Positions 1-11,235 of a stretch of 64,000 nucleotides of DNA are shown here, in pieces. A program made the position numbers and the translations under genes. The stretch is from Sphaeramia orbicularis (lineage: Eukaryota > Chordata > Actinopteri > Kurtiformes > Apogonidae). The notes under the pieces are model-generated. The model saw only the letters and a program-made list of their open reading frames with translations. It did no database searches and was not told where the DNA came from. Where the stretch lies: contig NC_043978.1 in NCBI RefSeq assembly GCF_902148855.1, positions 33,478,686-33,542,685 on the forward strand. Reading direction: 5' to 3'. Positions within the stretch are counted from its first letter, which is position 1. Every line of letters begins with the position of its first letter.

Positions 1-125
1 AGACCTGAGAACATAAAGACAACAAATAATTTGCCATCTTCTACTGAAAGAAATTAACAGAATTACAGAAAAACATTTCTGTGTAAGTACACAGAATAGG
101 TGATAAAAGGTTCTAAATTTTCTAC

Positions 126-2569
126 CATCAGCTCCTAGAGCTCCAAGAGTTGCCAGTCGAGCTGCGTACAGTCCATTTCCAAGGTAGCTACGTGAAAGCG
201 GAATAGTTCTACAGTTAGATATTTACAGCACTTTTACTTTAAAACATCATATTTGTTACTTTATTTATGGTAATTATATGAATGAATAACCAGGAGGTTC
301 CTAATCTGTATTTACCTGTGTGTATAGAGTTGATACGTATTGTTGAACAGGTTGAATTTTGCGATGTAAGAGGGGGGAGCAGAATGAACGGTTTTCTGTT
401 GGATGAAAAAAAAAATTTAGAGGTGCATTCCTGATATCTACACAGTCAAATAAATAGATACACAAACATCTGTAATCACCTTGGACTTAGGAAGGAAAGT
501 AATCTGTGTAGATCCTCCACCCAAATCCAAGATCCCCACTGTCCTTCTTGTGTTGGAATACAAGTGACCTGTGGCAAACAACAAGAAAGTTAAACACATC
601 ACTGGATCAAGATAATACGTTATAAGGTCACGTCTCTTTCTACTGTCAGGTGATCCTCCACACTTATCATTCTTTTAGAACAACATGTATCAGAATAATG
701 CATGCTTCCATTTCATATCTTTGCCCTCCAACAGGGAAAATACCTTTGAGGGAAAGTTTACAATTGCTTTTTAAAGTACTTTATTTTAAATTTGAATGAA
801 CCTCAGCTGGGTGTAACACGTGAGGAAATATTACTTGTTTTTGTGATTCTGTTTTGGGGCCAGTGATTCAAGCTCATAACCTCAGACAGGAGACAAGAGT
901 CTTTTACTAACAGGCTTCTGTGTACACTGGAGCCTCAGATATGAGCCTCCCAACCACTAACACCAACATAGCAAAACACAAGCAATGTCTTACCTGTGAG
1001 GAAGTTCACTGTAACCCAGGCGAGGACTCCTACAACAGAAAAGGGGTAAAAAGGTTTTCATTAGTAAAATCTCAAGAAGTGATTACAAGTGACCTACTAA
1101 ATGCTGCTAAATTGTGTTATTTTTAGACACAAAGAAAAAAACAGACAGTTTTAAGGCCAGCTTTATTTCATTAGGCTCATATTAAAGTCGCACAGTTGGT
1201 CTAAGATGTAGGTTAACAGACCAACCCAGGTAATTAACAGATGTCTCAGATGTAAGGTTATTGCTCTCATAAAGTCAAGCACACACTGTATGATGACACA
1301 TAACATAGTGAGGGTGTCTTAATGAGTGATGTGGAGGATCACACTAAATGATTGGGCGTGGGGAAACAACTTACACTGGCATAGTTATTTGTTGCACTGA
1401 GGTAGTAACAGACATCTTGTAAAAAGAATTATGAGAGCTGAATGGTTTGATACATCCTCTGTGAATATTGTTAAAAACACCTGGTCAGACAACACCTGAG
1501 TCAGATGTCATTCTGACAGAAAACTTAAATCTTGTGCTTGTGATATCAGTACATTCAATGATAACCTACCTTCATTGGTTCCATTCATAATGGAAACGCT
1601 GTTGTTTGGCACAAAGAACGGAGACTCATCAAATACTTCTCGCACCTATGAAACAGAAAAATCATAATTTTTAATGTAATTATCAGTACAATCATTGGCT
1701 GTTTACATGTTAAAATCATACCAAATATGCTAAACTATGTAGTTTCTGATCCTGTTCGGATACAGTCTTCTCAGACTGTGGAAGACTGACTCTTCTCTGT
1801 TTTAGAGTGACAGATAACTCAACCACAAGCACGACTGGAACAGTAGCCTAGATTTAATACTTTAAATGACAAATATGGTTACTCCACACAACCCCACAAC
1901 AGCTGTTTTTTGCAACATGATAGCCACCAAATGGGCAGACTTGCTCCCTTTTTTTCAGTGACACTTGTAAGCACTTAGTGGTTTCTCATCCTGCTCCTCG
2001 GCGGGACTGGTGGTGTTTGTGCCAAACTGTCTGAGGGCAGAGAGAAAACGTGCCTCACCTCCTTCAGAAGAGCATTGGCCTTGTCTTCAGGCAGGAGACG
2101 GAGACCTGCTGTGGCCTTTAAGACCACCGGGGTCCTCTTCCACTCATCCTCTGGGATTGTCTTCTTGGCAATCTTCAGCAACTGTCGGACAGTGTTGCCA
2201 CCCTTCAGAAAAAGATGACAAACAGTTAGCAAGCTGTAATTAAGCCAGACATTTCATAACAAAAACAAAAATGTACTTAGTGATCAAAGTGTTGCGGACA
2301 TCAGGTAAAATACAGCAGACAGGAGTGGGCAGCGGTGACAGCATCAGCAGAAGGCATTTTTATAATTGCACAGTGTTTACATCACATGAACCCAACCCAA
2401 AGAAAATCCCAGTAGTTTGGTGGTTTGGCCAGACAGTGAACAACTCCTTAATATACCTGATAAGTGATGGGGTGTACCGGCATACATACCTCCTCAGGGT
2501 TGTCTTTATAAGCAGACAATCCAGGCTTCACTGCATGGTACATTTCATTGTCCAGAACAGGCAGCTCAA

Positions 2570-2604
<35 letters not shown>

Positions 2605-2958
2605 AAGAGAGGTCAACATGAGTGAACAAATCATAAACCAGGGATCATAAACCATGTCTCACAAATCATAAACCATGTGGACAGTGAAAGAAGCGTCATT
2701 GCATTTAATTGCATAGCTGCTCTTTTGCAATTCAAGGTATTTAGACTGCAGGATTTCACCTACATCCAGAGTTTAGGACAGGCTTTTTCCTACTCAGTTG
2801 AGTCAGAGGAGGAAATTAAAATCCACCTCATCTACTTTTAGAAACTGTGCTGCATGTGCTCATTGCCGGTGCATGGTTGAACTTGCACCACACAGTGAAT
2901 GACCTAACAGCAAGCAGACAGTGGGAGCCCGCAGCGTGGGTAAAGCTCCACTAGAGGT

Positions 2959-3020
<62 letters not shown>

Positions 3021-3473
3021 ACTTACCGGGGTCTTTCTGAATAAACTTATAGATGTGGATCCTGGTGCCTGTGCTCCCTGCGTCAAACATGACCCCATAA
3101 AAGTCCGGCTCATGTTTACAGGGGAGGGGGCTTCAGGAACCGCCTGGGGAACCTCCACCGGGTGGTAGGACTCAGGTGCAGGATGCACCACTTCAGGTAC
3201 GGGATGGAAAGCCTCTGGGATAGCGGGGAGGACTTCAGGTGCAGGGTGGAAGACCTCGGGGATCTGGGGGTGGCTCGGCACTGCGGGTTGGGAGACCTCG
3301 GGCGCGGGGTTGGAGACCTCAGGGAGGAGGTTTTCCGTGTTGGCGGAGTGATGCTCCCGGTAGCGGTAGAAGTGTGGGATGTAACGGTGGTGCCGGTAGT
3401 AAGTTGCCTCTGCGATGAGGCTCCCAGCCAGAAGCCACACGGTCACAGAGAGGAGAAGGCTCGGCATGGCCAT
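126..3473 (-). CDS. entpd5: ectonucleoside triphosphate diphosphohydrolase 5, partial (C-terminal exons outside window)
   Basis: Soluble ER/secreted nucleoside diphosphatase of the GDA1/CD39 family; it hydrolyses UDP and GDP released during glycoprotein folding. In zebrafish the orthologue entpd5a is needed for bone mineralisation (known biology). Eight exons are seen: 3473-3027, 2569-2490, 2202-2059, 1645-1570, 1029-994, 568-480, 395-316 and 187-126, phases consistent from exon 2 on. Apyrase motifs in order: [14 protein letters not shown] (ACR1), [14 protein letters not shown] (ACR2), [15 protein letters not shown] (ACR3) and [12 protein letters not shown] (ACR4). The start [17 protein letters not shown] gives a good signal peptide. 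Two oddities sit in exon 1: a proline-rich repeat absent from human ENTPD5, and a reading-frame break just before ACR1 (see findings). The last visible exon reads [18 protein letters not shown]. The rest lies left of base 1. Paralogue a or b cannot be assigned. Confidence 0.93.
2572..2602. repeat. A31 homopolymer
   Basis: Run of 31 A, which is T31 on the minus strand. It directly precedes the AG acceptor of entpd5 exon 2 and so serves as its polypyrimidine tract. Confidence 0.95.
2961..3018. repeat. (GA)n microsatellite in entpd5 intron 1
   Basis: About 29 uninterrupted GA units. It lies a few bases inside the splice donor of entpd5 exon 1 (exon end 3027), so the intron reads as a CT repeat right after the donor on the coding strand. 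Confidence 0.97.
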
Positions 3474-5662
3474 TGTTTCACAGCCGGAGAGAGAGGACAC
3501 AGTGGGTGGAAGAGGGAGAAGAAGCCGTGGATCTCTCACAGACTGAGGGTCCTAAAGAGAGAGGCAGAGGAGCCGCACGGAGGCAGAGTGGATGCGATGC
3601 ACACTCAGGACTGTCCGGTCATCTGTTTACAGTATATAAAGACATAAGGGCTTGGCACAGGGCCACAGCGACAGCGACCATCAACCAATCCTGTGGAGGT
3701 CCATCCCAGCTCCATCAGGAGTCCCCCCTCCTGTGTGAGCTGGAGACTACCTGCCTACCGACACCGTTTTCCTTTTTTTTTTTTTTTTTTTTTTTTTTTT
3801 CCTCCTCAGGGATTATTTTTGGCTATGTATTTTCCCCTCCTCATCTTTACTGGGGATTCTGGAGCCAAAAAAATCCCCTTTGGAGAGAAAGGGGTTTATG
3901 AAAAAGTCAAAATGAATGGCTCACGCTGAAGAAACTAAAGAAGTTGCCTCAAAATACATTTTATAGGTGTGTTTAAGACATGCCTAGTAACTTGCCCTCA
4001 GAAACTCCTTCATCTTGCAACTTTTTGGACTTTTTGGGCTCTGTCTAATTAGGATGTGATATACATGTGTATTTGACTGTTATAGCTGTGCATCTTCTGC
4101 CTTTGTAAATGAATTATTGCAGTTTTGAAAGAATTTAAGTGAATACAACAATCATTCAGTATTTAATAGTTTGTAAGGTAAGTTTTATTTTATTTGAAAT
4201 CCTTTGTGGGGTTTATGGTGAATATAACCTCATGCTAATCTACAATGTGATTAAGAGAAATCAAAACAAAATGCTTGTATTTCATGTGCTGTATTGTGAA
4301 TAGTGGATTCTTGTTTAGTTTCATTTTGTACCTTCACGTTACGTAGCTGGACTGCATCAAGTGTATATTAAAAAAAAATCCTTCAACCCCTGTCTTCATG
4401 ATCTTCCAACAATTACCACATTAAATCAACTGCAGCACTTTCACCAACCTTAAAAAATGCAAATGTGACCTGTACTCCAGCTGGCATAAAAGTTAAAAGA
4501 ATGTTAGCAATCATCTCACTCCCACTCATCCCTGTGTTAACCACAGGCTTTCCAAGGGAAAAATATTTGGGCAGCAGGGCACGTTTCACGAGAGAATGCA
4601 TGAAAAGCATGAGTGGCTGTTTTCTCAGATTTAGGTGGGTGGTTGGCATGATATCATATGCCATGCTGCAGTGTATCAAATCTTTATTTTCCATGACATA
4701 TGAGTCCAGTATTTGAAGAGAAGGATGCAGACACATAATGGCATGGAGGATATTCCTCTGCAGAGTAAACTCAGAGACCTTACATGAACTGAAATTTGTG
4801 CCCTGTTGTGATATTTTTCACCCACTTTGTACCAACAGAAAGATGACAGAGATGTGAAGCAGGAGGCGTTACTGGTTGGGCATTAGAGGCATCTCTAGGG
4901 AACTGACCGTGTCTCAACCCTGGTTTAACAAGTGCTTATATGAGGCTGTTTCACCTCATGCAGTGGGTGACTGGAGCAGAAACCGAGCTGTGGGCCAGCC
5001 CAGTGAGGAGGGTAAGGGGAGGGCAGAGGTCTTACAGATGGGCACGAGAGAGTGCAGGAAGTCCATGGAGAGGACAATGTGGGGAGGGTGGAGCTTGGCA
5101 CCAGTGTTCACCCATCATGCCATTCCACTCCCAGGACACTCAACTGTGCAAAGCACTGTTCCAACACTGTAATTTGGACTAAAAATATTGGACTTTCTTT
5201 CCTCCTTCCCTTTTTCTAAATACTGTGGCTACTTTTTTCAATCCTGTGGCTCACCAGAATGGTCGTTTGCCCCTATCAAAGCGTACATGTGCAGGACCTC
5301 TCACTGACTTGTGCCCATAGATGTCCTGGTCGCATGTTAACTGTGTGATAATGTGTCCAGTAAAACCCTGGGTAAAACATCGTATATGAAATATTACTGA
5401 AATCAGGTTTTCTCCTGAAGTGTGTGCACTCATCATAAAGGCTTTGTCCTTCTGATAAATAAGTGTTCAAACACATCCTGTGGTTAATGTAGCAATTAAT
5501 ATGAATAACGCGCAATGTTTGGACATCTGCAATCTGCCTCTGATGCTAATGTTATGAATCACAGGATGTTTTAGTTTTCAACACACCCACTTTTGGATTT
5601 CTGTTGTGATGCAACATGGCAAATAGAAAAATAAATTTGCCTGTCAAGTAAAATGCTGTATA

Positions 5663-5705
<43 letters not shown>

Positions 5706-7579
5706 ATATTGAATGTGCTGTTGAATAAGTTGTCAAAATTGAGTTGGAATGTTCTGCTGCTGCTGTGCATACTGCATGTAATCTGACTTTCTAGTACATG
5801 ACACAGCACATTACAAACACAATGTTTTAAATGAGAACTTGTTTCAATACAAGGTTGGGTATTTTGTTTCAAGTTAACTGAAACCGTAAAGCATGAGAAT
5901 GGACCCCAGCTTTGTAATCTACACTGTGCAATGTATCATTAATATGCTGCAATGTTGCCCTCAGGAATGCCATGTTTGTGGGTGTCCTACCCCAAAAAGT
6001 CCATTGAAGAGACCCAAACCTTGTCATTACAATTCCAATGATAATGACAGCTTTGAAAAGCTCAGGGTTATTTCAGTTTTCTCTCCTCACTGTCATAGTA
6101 ATTACCTTTAAATTTAGTCTTCAAACTCTGTTCATGATGCCAAAGCAGTGAACGACCCTATATGATTCAGTTTACAGTAGCTACACCCAACACTTGTGCG
6201 ATATCTACTTTTTTGTTTGATGAATAATCAGTGTAACCTCTGAGGCTCCTGCACGAGCTGAACAAGATGATGGTGAGCATTCAGTGGTTTGAGACTGAAT
6301 TATGACCTGGGCTAACTTTACATTGTTTCTGTTGGATAAGCTTCTTCCAGGATGAAAGCCAAATGCATTTTACATTGATCTTAGTGGTTTCCCATAACTC
6401 CAGCAAAAAACATCTGTGGGATGGCAGTAAGTAACACATAGTTCTTTTCAGGACAACATGGACAATACTGCTGACAGGAGCCAAATGTATCTCATGTCAT
6501 CATGTGGGTGGAGATCATGTGCAAACAGATCCTGTTTGATAGAGCCCAGTATGAGAAGACTATGATTACAACACAAGTGACAAATACAGCCATTTCATGT
6601 CAGCCCAGTGGCTGCTGAGCAGAACATACATCTGTATTTAATAATTTGCCACTTTGATTGATTGATGGATGTCTTTCAGGAGAAACTGAAATGAGAAGCA
6701 AGTGCTCTTTCGTTGTGGAGCCTTGTTTGCAGAGAAATAAAGCATGAATTTAACCTAGAATTTTCAAAAAGCAGTTTTAGTTGCATAATGGTAAATGCAT
6801 GATCTCATTCACTCAGTTAAAACAGTCTCACATCTAGTCATTTAATGGGACAAATCCCACTACGTTTTTTTTTTTTTTTTTTGTTACATCTCCTGTTATC
6901 AAAATTCATGAGCTATATAATATATATTAGCCAGTTGCCAGCAGTATTAAATAATATCCATAAAAGTCCGCTGTAGCTCATCATATAGAGCTGTGAAACA
7001 ATCTGAGGATGACTTGAGTGTGAATGCATTTTCTGCTGCCTCTTGTGCAGATCAGTTTTGAATTTTCTTGTTGATGTTGTAACAGACGTGTTTTGCTGAT
7101 TTCAAGTCCATCAATGAGTCTCTCTCTATGTCACTCTTTGTGAGGCACCACGTCAGACATCTTGTCCACATTACATGGTGTTCATGTCTTGTTAAAAGTG
7201 TAAAAAGTAAAATGAATTATTGTTGATAGTCTTAACCTTATACATGTAATTAATGTACATAATAATAGAGTCTCGAAATTGCTTTTGGCCTAAATTAAAA
7301 ATTAAAACAGCCTATTTCATGCTTTTATACAAAAATATTGAGGGTATTTTGCTGTTGTCATATTGTTTCTATTACTACTTAACCACTTCGGTGGATTTGT
7401 AACTAAATTGAATAAATAAATCCAGGTGATCTAAATTCTATTTTTTTTAAATAGTAGTTACTTCCAAAAAAATTCAAATTAAAGAACAGTCACACTACAA
7501 ATGCATCAAACATGTATGAACAGGTACGTAGGCCCGTCATCTGTAACACTAGTAGGGAAATTAGACTCGTCGTTGCGGC
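3474..7579. other. intergenic spacer between entpd5 and bbof1
   Basis: About 4.1 kb between the divergent entpd5 and bbof1 starts. It holds T homopolymers (3773-3800, 5668-5701, about 6865-6882). The open frames at 4413-4736, 4876-5172 and 5893-6111 show no family motif and no splice partners. The first few hundred bases should include entpd5 promoter and 5' UTR, but no clear TATA box in the right orientation was found. No known repeat family was recognised. Confidence 0.6.
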
Positions 7580-7593
7580 GTCTCCATGACAAC
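7580..7593 (+). promoter_or_regulatory. RFX-type X-box upstream of bbof1
   Basis: GTCTCCATGACAAC matches the palindromic X-box GTTGCCATGGCAAC at 11 of 14 positions and lies about 130 bp before the bbof1 start codon, the usual place in ciliary genes. The site is read directly; its function is inferred. Confidence 0.5.
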
Positions 7594-7723
7594 AGCAGTA
7601 CACAAACAGGAAGCAGGTTAGAGGAGGATGCTAGTGTTAGCCGTGCTGTACAACTCCTCTGTAGAACTCGTCATAGCAAACAAGTGTTTTTTTATCTTAT
7701 TTTAGAGAGGATAAGCAGCAGTA

Positions 7724-10700
7724 ATGCCCAAGAAGAAAGCCTCCAAAGTGAAGAGGGCGAAAGCCGGGTAAGATATTGGTTTGTACACTTTCAACGAGTT
7801 GGATGTGGTTTGGATGTAGTTACACTTTTCTTTTTTTTTTCCAAATTTATTTATTTATTATCGGCAGTAAAGGGAAGAAAGATGGGAAGCAGGAGTCAAA
7901 GGCAGACAAGGAGACAGACTTCGAGAAGGCCAAAGCTAACGCTGCCCTGTGGGAGCTGAGGTTAAAGGTCACCGACCAGTCGCTCGTGCAGCACCGTGAC
8001 TCTTGCCGGAAATTGGCACGCGCCAATGAAGAGCTCACAAACCAGCTGTTTCGCATGGAGAAGGAAACCATCGACATGACCGGGTTTTTTAAGAGGCAAC
8101 ATGATGCAAAAGAAGAGAAGGTCACAAACAGGACTGCATATTTAGTTTACATCCTTATAATATAAAGTAAATGTATTAACTCACTGTCATTCATTTTCAC
8201 AGATAAATATGCTGGTGGAAAGCCTCAAAAACCAAGAGATACTTGCAGGTGAACAGCAAAATAAACTGGTGAGTTCATTAACCCTTAAGGACCCAGTGTG
8301 ACTTTTGTGGCACTTCCCAAAAATATATTTTTCTCTCAATTTAACCTTTTCTAAGTGATTTATCACTATTTATTAGCTATTATCTTCTGAATTTTTCATT
8401 TTTCCAATAAAAATAATCTATTTTGCTATGTTTAATTGACTGATCATGTAGATGTTCATAAAAGCTCAGAGTAAAGTCAAAGGTTATTATATCAAAACAG
8501 AAAAAAAATGAAGATGACTTTTTCAGCAAAATATAGCAATAACTGAACATAAAACAAGTGTCTCCATCCACTGTCATTGATCCAACTCCATGGGTTTTAC
8601 TGGTGAATCATTGTTGCAGAAGATGACAGTGTTTCCACGTTCATTACAGAGCTTCTGAAGGTCCAAATGGGTCATATCTGATGACCATGAAAAGATGACA
8701 AATTGCATTTTACAACAATTACTTACATGTATTGATGGGATTAATGGATCAACAGTTTAGATCAGCAGATGCTATTTGTCGACGGTGGATGTTTGGGTCA
8801 TTATGGGTTAAAAAACATCCATAAACATAAACACATAATACATAAATCAACAATCAATAAAACATGCACTAGTAGCTAGAAAACACAATTGCTGATTTAC
8901 TGAAAGTTTAGAACTGTAGTATCTAAAAAATCTGCTGCGCTGCACTGTCTAAACAGCTGTATGTCTGTGTAATTATGTTGGCAAGTATTATGTAAGACAA
9001 CAACAATAAAACAAAGAGACCATTGAAAAAAAAAAAACAGAGTCTCACATTCCGACTTACATGGTCTTATGTTATTTTAATCCTTGTGAGTGGCCACAGA
9101 AAAAAAGTGCAATTTAAAAGTGCTTGGTCGGGAATAGACAGTCACACTGCTTGGTCTTGATGTGTTAACCATGAGTCACATGTCACACAGATTTTTACTA
9201 TAAACTGCCCGTTTAAGTTACATAACACACACCAAAGAAACTTAATTGACTGCTTTTATCCCCTCTGACCCCTGCTGCTTGTAGTTATGATCAAGCTATC
9301 AGACTGACATGACAATATTCAAGTGGCTTAACAGGGCAAAAACGTGCAAGTTTTGCTGCTTTTTCTCGCAGATGTTTTCCATCTTCCAGCTCTTATTTTA
9401 TTCTGGTAAAATGGAGACCAATAAGCTTCTCAGAAAGAAAAAAGAGGCATGGCCTGGACCAACTTAAAACATCTCTTTTTAGACATGTATGGAACTGTCT
9501 CATACATCCACTTACGGAAAGAAATAATGTTGTGGTTAAGACTAAAGATGTGACTTTACAGCTGTAACAGCCCTTTTCTTATTTTCAAGTGATACTACTT
9601 GAATACAAACTGAGTTGAGGAAATCAGTCATATTATGATACCACCCTTTTCTAGCAGCAGAGAAAAATATATGCAATAATATCTGTTAATTGGAAGACAT
9701 TTCTTTGAAAGCAAATTATGTATTTATTTAACCTTTATTTAACTAGGTAGGTCAATTGAGAAGTTCTCATTTTCAATGACGACCTGGCCAAGAGGCAGCG
9801 TAATAGTCGCATACAAAACAATAAAGACTTAAAAAGCAAACCCATAGAAACAGATAATACATGTCATGTCAGTCCAGAGAGAGTAATAATTACGAAATTT
9901 ATGGCGACATTTGTTAAAAAGTATCTGATGTATAAGTGTGAAAAGTGCATATAATAGAAAGCATAAAGTGGTATAATATTATACAATATATACAGCTCTG
10001 GAAAAAAATAAGAGACCACTGCAAAATTATCACTCTCTCTGATTTTACCATGTATAGGTATGTGTTTGAGTAAAATGAACATTTTTGTTTTATTCTCTAA
10101 ACTAGCCACATTTCTCCCAAAATAAAAATATTACTTAGAGCATGTATTTGCAGAACAAGACACATGGTCAAAATAACTAAAAGATGCAGTGTTTTCAGAC
10201 CTCAAATAATGCAAACAAGTTCATACTGATTTCTAAACAACATAATACTAATGTTGTAACTTGGGAAAAGTTCAGACATCAATATTTGGCGGAATAACCC
10301 TGATTTTCAATGACAGCTTTCATGTGTCTTGGCTCTCCTCCATTGCTGTTGGATAACTTAATGTAGCTCCTGGCATAGAAATTCAAGAAGCTCAGCAATG
10401 TTTCATGGCTTATGACCATCCATCTTCCTCCAGAAGTTTTCAAAGTGGGTTCAGGTCTGGAGATTGGACTGGCCATGACAGGGTCTTCATCTGGTGGTCT
10501 GTCATCCACACCTTTATGGACCTAGCTCAGGCCAGGAGCATTGTCCTTATAGAAAAACCAGTCCTCAGAGTTTGGGAACATTGTCAGAGCAGAAGTCCAG
10601 TAGTTTTCAGTAGTTATTTTTGGATTCCAATTACTTTTACAGTACTAACAGCACTGTTTTTGTCTATTGAAAGAAGATTGTGATGGCTACAGTAGTGGTG

Positions 10701-11148
10701 TTTATACTTCTCCTTCTTAAATAAGACATGGATCAGGTGTTTATTCAGTGGAATAAGGTGTGCTTGTGTTGGAATTTAACAGACACAGGAATGGAATGGC
10801 TGTCATACAGACAGTGGTCTCTTAATTTTTTCCAGAGCTGTATTTGAGGAACGTTGTTTCATTTCAGTATTTTTTTTATACACTTTTGTTGACAAACTGC
10901 TTATCTTCAGTCCATCTTTGAAAGGGCTAGACCTTTCCTGGATGCTGCCTTTTCACCAAACCATGATTACTTTTCAGCTTTTTTTTTTTAGTATTTTGTA
11001 GAAATGTATTTTTATATATGAAAATGACGCTGACCAGATAAAAGTTAAATGTTCATACTGTCTGCAATGAAATACAAGTAAAAGTACATTTCAATATCAC
11101 TTATTCCTTTTTCAATATTACATACTGTTTCAACACTTTATTGAGTTG

Positions 11149-11235
<87 letters not shown>

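Noticed and set aside
3625-3650. TATATAAAG as a TATA box for entpd5
   Set aside because: It points toward the plus strand, opposite to entpd5, and no plus-strand gene starts there.
3473-3901. Open frames on the plus strand over entpd5 exon 1
   Set aside because: Antisense shadows of the coding exon and a poly-T tract.
4413-4736. 107-codon open frame in the entpd5-bbof1 spacer
   Set aside because: No family motif, no splice partners, and an overlapping frame on the other strand; chance open frame.
5893-6111. Cysteine-rich 72-codon frame
   Set aside because: No signal peptide or recognisable domain, no conservation evidence.
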